The notes beneath the pieces are model-generated. The model did no database searches and was not told the origin of the DNA. It saw nothing but the letters and a program-made list of their open reading frames with translations. DNA of 41,543 bases, taken from positions 1-41,543 of the forward strand of contig NZ_JANHLK010000040.1 in NCBI RefSeq assembly GCF_028682635.1, written 5' to 3'. How positions within the stretch are numbered: the stretch's first letter is position 1; each line of letters starts with the position of its first letter. This stretch comes from Pseudomonas putida (lineage in GTDB: Bacteria; Pseudomonadota; Gammaproteobacteria; Pseudomonadales; Pseudomonadaceae). Shown one piece after another: positions 15,507 through 24,528 of this stretch. Position numbers and translations under genes: made by a program.

Positions 15507-17510
15507 ATGCACAACAATAAGAATCACGGCTTCACCACCGCACGCTACACCTTGTTGGCCTCGGCCATCCTGGCCGCCATGATGCCGGCCGCCCATGGCG
15601 CAGAAATCGAGACCGGTAACCCGGACTGGAACGTTCGCCTGGACAACACCATCAAGTACAACTATGGCGTGCGCACCGAAAGTGCCGACAAGCGCATGTT
15701 GGGCACTCCGAACAACAACGACGGCGACTACAACTTCCGCAAGTCCGGCACCAACATCACCAACCGTGTCGACCTGCTGACCGAGATGGACGTGGTCTAT
15801 CAGAACCACATGGGCTTCCGTGTCAGCGCCGCCACCTGGTACGACAAGGCCTACGATAACACCGGTTCGAACTCCAACCCGTTCGTCAACGGCAACGGTT
15901 CGACCTCGGGCCTGATCGCCAACGACCCGCGCCTGGCCGGTGTCACCAACGACAACGTCGGCAATGGCAGCCCGCACCTGAGCAACTACGCCCAGCGCTA
16001 CTACAGCGGCCCGTCCGGCGAAATCCTCGACGCCTTCGTGTTCTACAGCACCGAAGTGGGCGAAGAGTCGATGCTCAGCGTCAAGGCTGGTCAGCACAAC
16101 GTGTTCTGGGGCGAGACCATTCTCAATCCGGTGCATTCGATCAGCTACGGCCAGTCCGGCCTCGACCTGGCCAAGCTCGCCGCGTCGCCGGGCACTGAAG
16201 CCAAGGAACTGTTCGTCCCGCGCAACCAGCTGTCGATGACCTTCACCGTCAATCCGGAATTGACCGTGGGCGCCCAGTACTTCCTCGATTGGGACGCCGC
16301 GCGCCTGCCGGAAGCCGGCACCTACTACGGCGGTTCCGACCTGGTCGGTTTTGGTGCGCAGTCGTTCCTGTTGGGCAACACCAACGCCGTGGTCCCGGGC
16401 AGCCCGCTGGGCTGTGGCCTGGCGCCGTGCAACGGCTTGACCAACGTGCGTCGCGGGCATGACCTGACGCCGGACAAGCGTGGCGATTGGGGCATCATGG
16501 CCAAGTGGTCGCCGGCCTGGCTGGATGGCACCCTCGGTGTCTACTACCGCGAAACCTCGGAAATCCTGCCGCAAGCCTGGCTGGATGCTCGCGGCCTGAG
16601 CTCGGCCAACGCCAACGGCACCCGTCCGGCCGGCCAGGTACCCGCGGTGATCAACACCCTCAACTCGCTGAGCACCGCCACCTATCAAATGGCCTATGCC
16701 GACAACGTCAAGATCGTCGGCCTGAGCCTGTCCAAGGACGTGGGCGGTGTGAGCGTGGGCTCGGACCTCAACGTTCGGCACAACATGCCGCTGGCCAGTA
16801 TTCCGGCGGTCGTCAGCACCAACAGTCCGCTGGGCCTGGGCCAGGGTCTTGGCCTTTTGCCGGCGCGCACGCCCGGCACCGGCATCGTCTATGACACCCC
16901 GGAAAAGGGCGACAGCATGGCCGCCACCGGCGACACCCTGCACTGGACGCTCAACGGCCTGATGACCATGCCGAAAACCCCCGTGTTCGATTCGGCGACC
17001 CTGCTCGCCGAGTTGTACTACAGCAACTTGCTCAAGCTCGATAGCAAGAACGAGGCGCTCTACAAAGGCAAGGATACCTATCGCGGCATCGACCAGCCGA
17101 CCCGGGACAACTGGGGTATCGCGGTGAACTTCACACCGACCTGGTACCAGGTGTTTCCCGGTGTCGACCTCAACGCGCCGATGTCCATCAACCTCGGTCT
17201 CGACGGCGTGTCACCGGTCTCCGGTGGCGGTGCCAAGGATACCGGTAACTACGCAGTCGGCCTCGGGGCCGTTGTGTACAACAAATACTTTGTCGACCTG
17301 AAGTACGTGGATTCTTTCGGCAAAGCCGACAAGTGCAATGTCAGTGGTGTGAGTACCGGCCCCAACGGAGGTGACGGCGCTGCGCCGAACGCCTTCAGCG
17401 GTAACGAAAACTACGCCTGCTACGCCGGTGGCTACTCAGCCTTTTCCGGTGGTGGTGCAACGACTGAGGACCGTGGCGCCGTTTACCTGACGATGAAAAC
17501 CACTTTTTGA
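15507..17510 (+). CDS. DUF1302 family outer-membrane protein
   Basis: The product has 667 residues with a Sec signal peptide (hydrophobic 14-28, cleavage near AHGA at 32). The mature part starts EIETGNPDWNVRLDNTIKYNYGVR and is rich in alternating polar/aromatic strands. It ends in Phe (LTMKTTF), the outer-membrane beta-barrel signal, and matches DUF1302. Substrates of this family are unproven, but the genes often sit with DUF1329 and RND genes in clusters for hydrophobic compounds such as steroids and hydrocarbons. GGCGGAG precedes the start. DUF1329 follows after 41 bp. I infer an uptake or efflux pore in the outer membrane. Confidence 0.9.
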   Translation: MHNNKNHGFTTARYTLLASAILAAMMPAAHGAEIETGNPDWNVRLDNTIKYNYGVRTESADKRMLGTPNNNDGDYNFRKSGTNITNRVDLLTEMDVVYQNHMGFRVSAATWYDKAYDNTGSNSNPFVNGNGSTSGLIANDPRLAGVTNDNVGNGSPHLSNYAQRYYSGPSGEILDAFVFYSTEVGEESMLSVKAGQHNVFWGETILNPVHSISYGQSGLDLAKLAASPGTEAKELFVPRNQLSMTFTVNPELTVGAQYFLDWDAARLPEAGTYYGGSDLVGFGAQSFLLGNTNAVVPGSPLGCGLAPCNGLTNVRRGHDLTPDKRGDWGIMAKWSPAWLDGTLGVYYRETSEILPQAWLDARGLSSANANGTRPAGQVPAVINTLNSLSTATYQMAYADNVKIVGLSLSKDVGGVSVGSDLNVRHNMPLASIPAVVSTNSPLGLGQGLGLLPARTPGTGIVYDTPEKGDSMAATGDTLHWTLNGLMTMPKTPVFDSATLLAELYYSNLLKLDSKNEALYKGKDTYRGIDQPTRDNWGIAVNFTPTWYQVFPGVDLNAPMSINLGLDGVSPVSGGGAKDTGNYAVGLGAVVYNKYFVDLKYVDSFGKADKCNVSGVSTGPNGGDGAAPNAFSGNENYACYAGGYSAFSGGGATTEDRGAVYLTMKTTF

Positions 17511-17551
17511 TTCACCACTGATTTGCTCAACGCAAGCAGGAGAATAACAAC

Positions 17552-18910
17552 ATGAAATTCGTCAAAACCGTGTTGGCCGCTTCGCTGGCCATGGTCCTTG
17601 CCGCCCAGGTACAGGCCGCTGTTTCAACCCAGGACGCTGCCAAGCTGGGCACCAGCCTGACCCTGGTGGGCGCCGAGAAGGCCGGGAACGCTGATGGTTC
17701 CATTCCGGCCTACAACGGTGGCCTGACCACGCCGCCAGCCAGCTTCAAATCCGGCGACAGCATGCGCCCGGACCCGTTCGCCAGTGAAAAACCACTGCTG
17801 GTGATCGACGGCAAGAACGTCGATCAGTACAAGGGCATGCTCACCGCCACCACCGTGGAACTGGCCAAGCGCTTCCCGACGTTCCGTGTCGATGTGTTCC
17901 CGACCCACCGCACCGTGTCGCTGCCCAAGGCGATCCTCGATAACGGCGTGAAGAACGCCAGCGGCGCCAAGTCCCTCGAAGGCGGCTTGGCCATCGACAA
18001 CGTGCTGCCGGGCGTACCGTTCCCGATCCCGCAGTCGGGCAACGAAGCGATGTGGAACTTCCTGTTGCGTTACCAGGGCGTGAGCATCAACTCCAAGTAC
18101 GACTCCTGGAACGTTGACTCCGCCGGCGTACCAAGCCTGGCCACCACCGGGCAGGCGTTCATTTCCTACCCGATCTACGAAAACCTCGCGCAGCCGATCA
18201 GTAGCGCCGACGTTTACTACCAGATGAAGCTGTCGTACACCGGCCCCGCGCGTCGTGCCGGCGAAGCGGTGATGCTCAAGGACGCCGCCAACCCGCTGAC
18301 CCAACCGCGCCGCGCCTGGCAATACCTGCCTGGCCAGCGTCGGGTGAAACTGGCTCCGAACCTGGCGTACGACACGCCTAACCCGGGCACTGCCGGTGCC
18401 GGTACCTACGACGATGTGTTCGTGTTCAACGGTGCGCTGGATCGCTACGACTGGAAGCTGGTCGGCAAGCAGGAAATGATCGTGCCCTACAACACCTACA
18501 AGCTGACCTACGTCCAGGATCCGAAGTCGATCACTACACCGAATCACCTGGCACCGGAGTTCGTTCGCTGGGAAAAACACCGCGTGTGGGTCGTCGAAGG
18601 TACCCTCAAGTCGGGCGCCCGGCACATCTATGCCAAGCGTCGCTTCTACCTCGACGAAGACAGCTGGACCGCTCTGGCCTCGGATCAATATGACGCCCGT
18701 GGTCAGCTCTATCGCGGTTCCTTCGCCTTCCTCAGCCAGAGCTATGACAAGCAGATCCCGGACTCCACGCCGTTCATGATCTACGACCTGGTCGGTGGTT
18801 CCTACAACATCAACGGTGTAGTCGGCCCTTACGGCGGCATCAAGTACATCGATCCGCTCTCCAAGGCCCAGTGGTCTTCGGAATCCCTGGCCGGCAGCGG
18901 CATTCGCTAA
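17552..18910 (+). CDS. DUF1329 family periplasmic/outer-membrane protein
   Basis: The product has 452 residues with a signal peptide cleaved near QA at 21-22. The DUF1329 features are clear: DAAKLGTSLTLVGAEKAGNADGSIPAYNGGL, QPRRAWQYLPGQRRVK and later RRFYLDEDSW. The family is thought to share the LolA/LolB-like half-barrel fold that holds lipids. With no lipobox it should be soluble in the periplasm or attached to the DUF1302 barrel. AGCAGGAG precedes the start. The fixed pairing with DUF1302 suggests a two-part system passing a hydrophobic molecule across the outer membrane. This function is inferred. Confidence 0.9.
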   Translation: MKFVKTVLAASLAMVLAAQVQAAVSTQDAAKLGTSLTLVGAEKAGNADGSIPAYNGGLTTPPASFKSGDSMRPDPFASEKPLLVIDGKNVDQYKGMLTATTVELAKRFPTFRVDVFPTHRTVSLPKAILDNGVKNASGAKSLEGGLAIDNVLPGVPFPIPQSGNEAMWNFLLRYQGVSINSKYDSWNVDSAGVPSLATTGQAFISYPIYENLAQPISSADVYYQMKLSYTGPARRAGEAVMLKDAANPLTQPRRAWQYLPGQRRVKLAPNLAYDTPNPGTAGAGTYDDVFVFNGALDRYDWKLVGKQEMIVPYNTYKLTYVQDPKSITTPNHLAPEFVRWEKHRVWVVEGTLKSGARHIYAKRRFYLDEDSWTALASDQYDARGQLYRGSFAFLSQSYDKQIPDSTPFMIYDLVGGSYNINGVVGPYGGIKYIDPLSKAQWSSESLAGSGIR

Positions 18911-18942
18911 ACCAACCGCAAGCAGACGCTCGCACGATCCAC

Positions 18943-19042
18943 TGTGGGAGCGAGCCTGCTCGCGATGGACCTGAGGGCGACGCGGGCATCCAGACAGCAC
19001 GCGTAATCGTTAACGTCCATCGCGAGCAGGCTCGCTCCCACA
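18943..19042. repeat. Inverted REP pair inside the operon
   Basis: Two REP cores of the GTGGGAGCGAGCCTGCTCGCGA class face each other at 18943-18968 and about 19017-19042. They lie in the 181-bp gap between the DUF1329 and YCF48-like genes. They may lower or stabilise transcript levels between the two halves of the operon. Confidence 0.85.
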
Positions 19043-19091
19043 TGAGCTGCACGGCGCGAGGTGTGGCGCGGTTTTCCGAAGAGGACGCGGT

Positions 19092-20168
19092 ATGTGTTCG
19101 TATAAAAATAATATGTTGAAGCTGGCGTTTGGCATTGCGCTCTGTCTGTCGCAGGGCGTCAGCCAGGCGTCCGATTACGTCGACGTGCTGGACCTGCCTG
19201 CCAAGGTCAGCGCCTTGGCCATCAAGAGTCCGTTGTCCGGCATGGCCCGCGCCGGTGAGCGCGTGATCGCCGTTGGCCAACGCGGCCATATCCTGTTTTC
19301 CGATGATTCCGGTCAGCACTGGCAACAGGCCGCCGTGCCGGTGAGCGCCGACCTCACCGCCGTGAGTTTCCCGACCGACAGCCAGGGCTGGGCGGTGGGC
19401 AATGACGGCGTGGTATTGCACAGCAGCGACGCTGGCGTGACCTGGAACAAACAACTCGACGGTCGCCAGATCGGCGATCTGCTGGTCAAGCATTACACGG
19501 CGTTGGCCAGTGCCGAACCGGGCAATGAACAATGGCCGTTGCTGGTCGCCGAAGGCCAGCGCCTGGTGGAGCAGGGCGCCGACAAACCGCTGCTCGATGT
19601 GTGGTTCGCCAATGACAAAACCGGCTATGTGGTCGGCGTGTTCAACCTGATCCTGCGCACTGACGATGGTGGCCAGAGCTGGACGCCGTTCCAGGATCGC
19701 ACCGACAACCCGCAAGGCTTCCACCTCAATGCCATCGCCTCCACCGGCGATGCGCTGTACATCGCCGGCGAGCAGGGCCTGCTGCTCAAGTGGGATGACA
19801 ACGCCCAACGCTTCGCCGCCGTGTCGACGCCTTACCAGGGCAGCTTCTTCGGCGTGGTCGGCAAGCCTGGCGAAGTGCTGGTCTACGGCTTGCGCGGCAA
19901 CGTGCTGCGCAGCACCGACGGCGGGCAGAACTGGACCGCGCTGGACAGTGGCCTGCACGTCAGCATCACCGCCGGCCTCATCGATGCCCGTGGCAATTAC
20001 CGCCTGTTCACCCAGGGCGGCCAGATGCTGGTCAGCCAGGGCACTGGCGCGCAATTGCATTTGGTGCAGCAACCGGCACGTACCCCGGTCGCCGGTGCCA
20101 CCCAGTCCGCCACAGGCGCCCTGGTGGTAGCGGGTAGCCGTGGTGCACAGGCACTGTCCGTCGATTAA
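19092..20168 (+). CDS. YCF48/BNR-type beta-propeller protein, exported
   Basis: The product has 358 residues. A signal peptide spans about 1-26 (hydrophobic core LAFGIALCLSQG, cleavage after SQA). The mature protein has propeller blades with BNR/Asp-box motifs: SSDAGVTWN, TDDGGQSWT and STDGGQNWT. It resembles the photosystem II assembly factor YCF48, but in Proteobacteria such proteins occur beside RND transporters and probably act as a periplasmic assembly or adaptor factor. The start at 19092 is set by AGAGGAC five bases upstream; an ATG 21 bases later is less well supported. The RND gene starts 31 bp downstream. Confidence 0.85.
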   Translation: MCSYKNNMLKLAFGIALCLSQGVSQASDYVDVLDLPAKVSALAIKSPLSGMARAGERVIAVGQRGHILFSDDSGQHWQQAAVPVSADLTAVSFPTDSQGWAVGNDGVVLHSSDAGVTWNKQLDGRQIGDLLVKHYTALASAEPGNEQWPLLVAEGQRLVEQGADKPLLDVWFANDKTGYVVGVFNLILRTDDGGQSWTPFQDRTDNPQGFHLNAIASTGDALYIAGEQGLLLKWDDNAQRFAAVSTPYQGSFFGVVGKPGEVLVYGLRGNVLRSTDGGQNWTALDSGLHVSITAGLIDARGNYRLFTQGGQMLVSQGTGAQLHLVQQPARTPVAGATQSATGALVVAGSRGAQALSVD

Positions 20169-20199
20169 GACCTCGAAAATTCAGAGCGAGAACCCAGAC

Positions 20200-22719
20200 A
20201 TGGGCAATATCAAACAAGACGCCATGCCGGTGATCCGCGAGCTGCGTGATTTCGACCGCCGCTCCGGCAACCTGCTCGAACGGCTGGTGTTCAACTATCG
20301 GCCGCTGTTCATGCTGCTCATGGCCCTGGCCACCGTGGTCCTGGGCTTCATGGCCGTGACCCGCCTGGAGCTGCGTCCCAGCTTCGAGAAGATGATTCCG
20401 CAGAGCCAGCCGTACATCCAGAATTTCCTCGAGAACCGCGCTTCGCTGCGCGGCCTGGGCAACTCGGTGCGGGTGGTGGTCGAGAACACCCAGGGCGATA
20501 TCTTCGACCCTGAGTATCTGGACGTGCTCAAGCAGGTCAATGACCAGCTGTTCCTCACCGAAGGCGTCGACCGTGCATGGATGAAATCCCTGTGGAGCCC
20601 GGCGGTGCGCTGGACGGAAGTCACCGAGGAAGGTTTCCAGGGTGGCCCAGTGATGCCTGATACCTACTCGGGGCAGCCTGAACAGATCGAGCAACTGCGC
20701 CAGAACATCTCCCGCGCCGGTATCGTCGGCAGCCTGGTGGCCAGCGATTTCAAGTCGACCATGCTGATCGTGCCGCTGCTGGACAAGGCCGCCGCCGGTG
20801 GCCAGCGCATCGACTACCACGCCTTTTCGCAGATGCTCGAAGAGCAGTTGCGCGACAAGATCGAATACGCTGGCGACAGCGCCGCACGCAAGTCCGGTGT
20901 CGAGGGCAAGGGCCACTACAAGGTCCGGGTCATCGGTTTTGCCAAGCTGATGGGCGACCTGATCGACGGCCTGATCCAGGTGATGATGTTTTTCGGCCTG
21001 GCCGTTGTCACTTCGCTGGTCATCATCTATGCCTACACCCGTTGCGTGCGCAGCACCTTGCTGGTGGTAGGCTGCTCGTTGATTGCGGTGGTCTGGCAAC
21101 TGGGTATCGTCGCCTGGCTGGGCTACGCCATCGACCCGTATTCGGTGCTGGTACCGTTTTTGATCTTCGCCATCGGCGTGTCCCACGCGGCGCAGAAGAT
21201 GAACGGGATCATGCAGGACATCGCCCGTGGCACCCACAAGCTGATCGCCGCGCGCTACACCTTTCGCCGTCTGTTCATCGCTGGCGTTACCGCGCTGCTG
21301 GCTGACGCCGTCGGCTTCGCCGTGTTGATGCTGATCGACATTCCGGTGATCCAGGACCTGGCGATCACCGCCAGTATCGGCGTCGCGGTACTGATCTTCA
21401 CTTCGCTGTTGCTGATGCCGGTGGCGCTGTCCTACATCGGCGTCGGCCGCAAGGCCGCCGAGCGTGCGCTGAAAATCGACACCCGTGCCGAGCACCACAA
21501 AGGCTTCGGTAAACTCTGGGACTTGCTCGATCGCTTCACCACCCGCAAGTGGGCCACTGGCGCCGTGTTGGTCGCGGTGCTGATGGGCATCGGCGGTTTC
21601 ATGGTCAGCCTGCAGTTGAAGATCGGCGACCTTGAAAGCGGGGCGCCGGAGTTGCGCGCCGACTCGCGCTACAACCGCGACAACGCCTACATCACCAGCC
21701 ACTACGCGCTGTCCAGCGACCTGTTCGCCGTGATGATCAAGACCGCGCCGGAAGGCTGCCTGAACTACAAGACCCTGGTCCTCGCCGATCGCCTGGCCTG
21801 GGAACTGCAGCAGTATCCGGGCGTGCAGGCCACCGCTTCGCTGGTCAACGCGGTACGCCAGATCACCGCCGGCACCTATGAGGGCAACCCCAAGCTCAAC
21901 AACATCCAGCGCAACCAGGACGTGCTGAACTATGCCGCGCAGCAGGCCTCGGTCAACTCGCCGGAGCTGTTCAACAACAACTGCTCGCTGATGCCGGTGA
22001 TCGCTTTCCTCAAGGATCACAAGGCGGAAACCCTCGACGCCGTGGTAGCGATTGCCGACAAGTTTGCCAAGGAAAACAGCACCGACGATCGCCAGTTCCT
22101 GCTGGCCGCCGGCAGTGCCGGCATCGAAGCGGCGACCAACATCGTGGTGCGCGAGGCCAACCGCACCATGCTGCTGTACGTCTACCTGGCGGTGACGCTG
22201 TTCTGCCTGATCACCTTCCGCAGTTGGCGCGCCACGCTGGTGGCGCTGTTGCCGCTGGTGCTGACCTCGATCCTCTGCGAAGCGCTGATGGTCGCCATGG
22301 GCATTGGCGTGAAGGTCGCGACTCTGCCGGTGATCGCCCTGGGCGTGGGGATCGGCGTCGACTACGCCTTGTACCTGCTCAGCGTGCAATTGCACTTCCA
22401 GCGCCAGGGCCTGCCGCTGTCCCAGGCCTACCGCAACGCCGTGTCGTTCACCGGCCGGGTGGTCGGGCTGGTCGGTATCACCCTCGCTGCTGGCGTGGTG
22501 TGCTGGGTCTGGTCGCCGATCAAGTTCCAGGCCGACATGGGCATCCTGCTGACCTTCATGTTCCTGTGGAACATGCTCGGCGCGCTGATCCTGATCCCGG
22601 CCCTGTCGTACTTCCTGCTGCGTGAACGGGCACCCCAGCCCGGTGCTGTCGCGGCAACCGAGAACACTGAATCCACTGAACGTCCTGGCATGCCGCATGC
22701 CGTGACCACTTCCGAGTAA
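20200..22719 (+). CDS. RND/MMPL superfamily transporter
   Basis: The product has 839 residues. The N-terminal membrane helix is at about 36-55, followed by a large periplasmic loop (to about 245), a bundle of five helices including IFAIGVSHAAQKM, a second helix and periplasmic loop (about 465-670), and a final bundle with LGVGIGVDYALYLLSVQ. This two-fold pattern is that of MMPL/HpnN-like RND proteins, not of the 1000-residue drug pumps. It moves lipophilic molecules between inner membrane and periplasm by proton force. The start at 20200 matches the family; 20 more open codons upstream have no support. No membrane fusion protein is present; the YCF48-like protein may fill that place. The acyl-CoA dehydrogenase follows after 6 bp. 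Confidence 0.9.
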   Translation: MGNIKQDAMPVIRELRDFDRRSGNLLERLVFNYRPLFMLLMALATVVLGFMAVTRLELRPSFEKMIPQSQPYIQNFLENRASLRGLGNSVRVVVENTQGDIFDPEYLDVLKQVNDQLFLTEGVDRAWMKSLWSPAVRWTEVTEEGFQGGPVMPDTYSGQPEQIEQLRQNISRAGIVGSLVASDFKSTMLIVPLLDKAAAGGQRIDYHAFSQMLEEQLRDKIEYAGDSAARKSGVEGKGHYKVRVIGFAKLMGDLIDGLIQVMMFFGLAVVTSLVIIYAYTRCVRSTLLVVGCSLIAVVWQLGIVAWLGYAIDPYSVLVPFLIFAIGVSHAAQKMNGIMQDIARGTHKLIAARYTFRRLFIAGVTALLADAVGFAVLMLIDIPVIQDLAITASIGVAVLIFTSLLLMPVALSYIGVGRKAAERALKIDTRAEHHKGFGKLWDLLDRFTTRKWATGAVLVAVLMGIGGFMVSLQLKIGDLESGAPELRADSRYNRDNAYITSHYALSSDLFAVMIKTAPEGCLNYKTLVLADRLAWELQQYPGVQATASLVNAVRQITAGTYEGNPKLNNIQRNQDVLNYAAQQASVNSPELFNNNCSLMPVIAFLKDHKAETLDAVVAIADKFAKENSTDDRQFLLAAGSAGIEAATNIVVREANRTMLLYVYLAVTLFCLITFRSWRATLVALLPLVLTSILCEALMVAMGIGVKVATLPVIALGVGIGVDYALYLLSVQLHFQRQGLPLSQAYRNAVSFTGRVVGLVGITLAAGVVCWVWSPIKFQADMGILLTFMFLWNMLGALILIPALSYFLLRERAPQPGAVAATENTESTERPGMPHAVTTSE

Positions 22720-22725
22720 GCCAAG

Positions 22726-24504
22726 ATGTCTGATTACAAAGCTCCCCTGCGCGACATGCGCTTCGTACTCAACGAGGTTTTCCAGGTGTCCCGGCTCTGG
22801 GCCAGGTTGCCTGGCCTGGCCGAGGTGATCGATGAAGAAACCGCCGCCGCGATCCTCGAAGAAGCCGGCAAGATCAGTGGCGAAGTCATCGCCCCCTTGA
22901 ACCGCGCCACCGATGAGCAGGGCTGTACCTGGAGCAAGGGTTCGGTCACCGCGCCAGACGGTTTCGCCCAGGCTTATCAAGCCTTCGCCGAAGGTGGTTG
23001 GGTGGGTGTCGGCGGTGATCCGCAATACGGCGGCATGGGCATGCCCAAGGCCATTTCTGCCCAGGTCGAAGAGATGGTCAACGCCGCCAGCCTGTCGTTC
23101 GGCCTGTACCCGATGCTGACCGCCGGCGCCTGCCTGTCGATCAAGGCCCATGCCAGCGAAGAGCTCAAGGAGCGTTACCTGCCCAACATGTACGCTGGCA
23201 CCTGGACAGGTTCGATGTGCCTGACCGAGGCCCATGCCGGTACCGACCTGGGCATGATCCGCACCAAGGCCGAGCCCCAGGCCGATGGCAGCTACAAGGT
23301 CAGCGGCAGCAAGATCTTCATCACCGGCGGTGACCACGACCTCACCGAGAACATCATCCACCTGGTGCTGGCGCGACTGCCGGATGCACCGGCGGGGCCG
23401 AAAGGCATCTCGCTGTTCCTGGTGCCGAAAGTGCTGGTCAATGCCGACGGCTCCCTGGGCGAGCCTAATTCGCTGTCCTGCGGTTCCATCGAACACAAGA
23501 TGGGCATCAAGGCCTCGGCCACTTGCGTGATGAACTTCGATGGCGCCACCGGCTACATCATCGATGCACCGAACAAGGGCCTGGCGGCGATGTTCACGAT
23601 GATGAACTACGAACGCCTGGGCGTGGGCATCCAGGGCCTGGCCCAGGGCGAACGTTCCTACCAGAACGCCTTGGCGTACGCCCGTGACCGCCTGCAGAGC
23701 CGTGCGCCAACCGGCGCACAGAACAAGGACAAGGCCGCCGACCCGATCATCGTCCACCCCGACGTGCGCCGCATGCTGTTGACCATGAAGGCCCTGAACG
23801 AAGGCGGTCGCGCGTTCTCCAGCTACGTCGCCCTGCAACTGGACATCGCCAAGTTCAGCGAAGACCCGACCGAGCGTTCCCGCGCCCAGGACCTGGTGGC
23901 CTTGCTGACCCCGGTGGCCAAGGCGTTCCTCACCGACATGGGCCTGGAAACCACCTTGCACGGGCAAATGGTGTTTGGCGGCCACGGCTTCATCCGCGAG
24001 TGGGGCCAGGAGCAACTGGTGCGCGACGTGCGCATCACGCAGATCTACGAAGGCACCAACGGCATCCAGTCCCTGGACCTGGCCGGGCGCAAGATCGTCG
24101 GCAGCGGCGGGGCGCTTTACCGCCTGTTCGCTTCGGAGATCCGCGACTTCACCGCCAGCGCCAGCACTGACCTCGGCGAGTTCACCCAACCCTTGAACGC
24201 CGCCGTGGACACCCTCGACGAACTGACCGCGTGGCTGCTGGACCGGGCACAAAACAACCCGAACGAAATCGGCGCCGCCTCGGTCGAGTACCTGCAGGTG
24301 TTCGGCTACACCGCCTACGCCTACATGTGGGCGCGCATGGCCAAGGCCGTCATGAGCGGCGATGCCGAGGACGATTTCTACATCAGCAAACTGGCCACCG
24401 CGCGTTTCTACTTCGCAAGGTTGCTGCCGCGTATCCACTCGTTGAGCGCATCGGCCAAGGCCGGCAGCGCCTGCCTCTACGAGCTTCAAGCCGATCAGTT
24501 CTGA
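22726..24504 (+). CDS. Acyl-CoA dehydrogenase, long form with C-terminal extension
   Basis: The product has 592 residues, longer than the 380-residue classical enzymes. It matches the type with the extra C-terminal domain (PF12806-like). Visible parts are the FAD/substrate segment CLTEAHAGTDLGMIRTKAE, a middle beta domain, and the active-site region QIYEGTNGIQSLDLAGRKI with Glu442 as catalytic base. It oxidises an acyl-CoA to the 2-enoyl-CoA and passes electrons to ETF in the cytoplasm. It lies 6 bp after the RND gene and 24 bp before the acyl-CoA ligase, so transport, activation and first oxidation are encoded together. Chain length is unknown. Confidence 0.92.
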   Translation: MSDYKAPLRDMRFVLNEVFQVSRLWARLPGLAEVIDEETAAAILEEAGKISGEVIAPLNRATDEQGCTWSKGSVTAPDGFAQAYQAFAEGGWVGVGGDPQYGGMGMPKAISAQVEEMVNAASLSFGLYPMLTAGACLSIKAHASEELKERYLPNMYAGTWTGSMCLTEAHAGTDLGMIRTKAEPQADGSYKVSGSKIFITGGDHDLTENIIHLVLARLPDAPAGPKGISLFLVPKVLVNADGSLGEPNSLSCGSIEHKMGIKASATCVMNFDGATGYIIDAPNKGLAAMFTMMNYERLGVGIQGLAQGERSYQNALAYARDRLQSRAPTGAQNKDKAADPIIVHPDVRRMLLTMKALNEGGRAFSSYVALQLDIAKFSEDPTERSRAQDLVALLTPVAKAFLTDMGLETTLHGQMVFGGHGFIREWGQEQLVRDVRITQIYEGTNGIQSLDLAGRKIVGSGGALYRLFASEIRDFTASASTDLGEFTQPLNAAVDTLDELTAWLLDRAQNNPNEIGAASVEYLQVFGYTAYAYMWARMAKAVMSGDAEDDFYISKLATARFYFARLLPRIHSLSASAKAGSACLYELQADQF

Positions 24505-24528
24505 TCGAAAGGACAAGGAATCTTTATC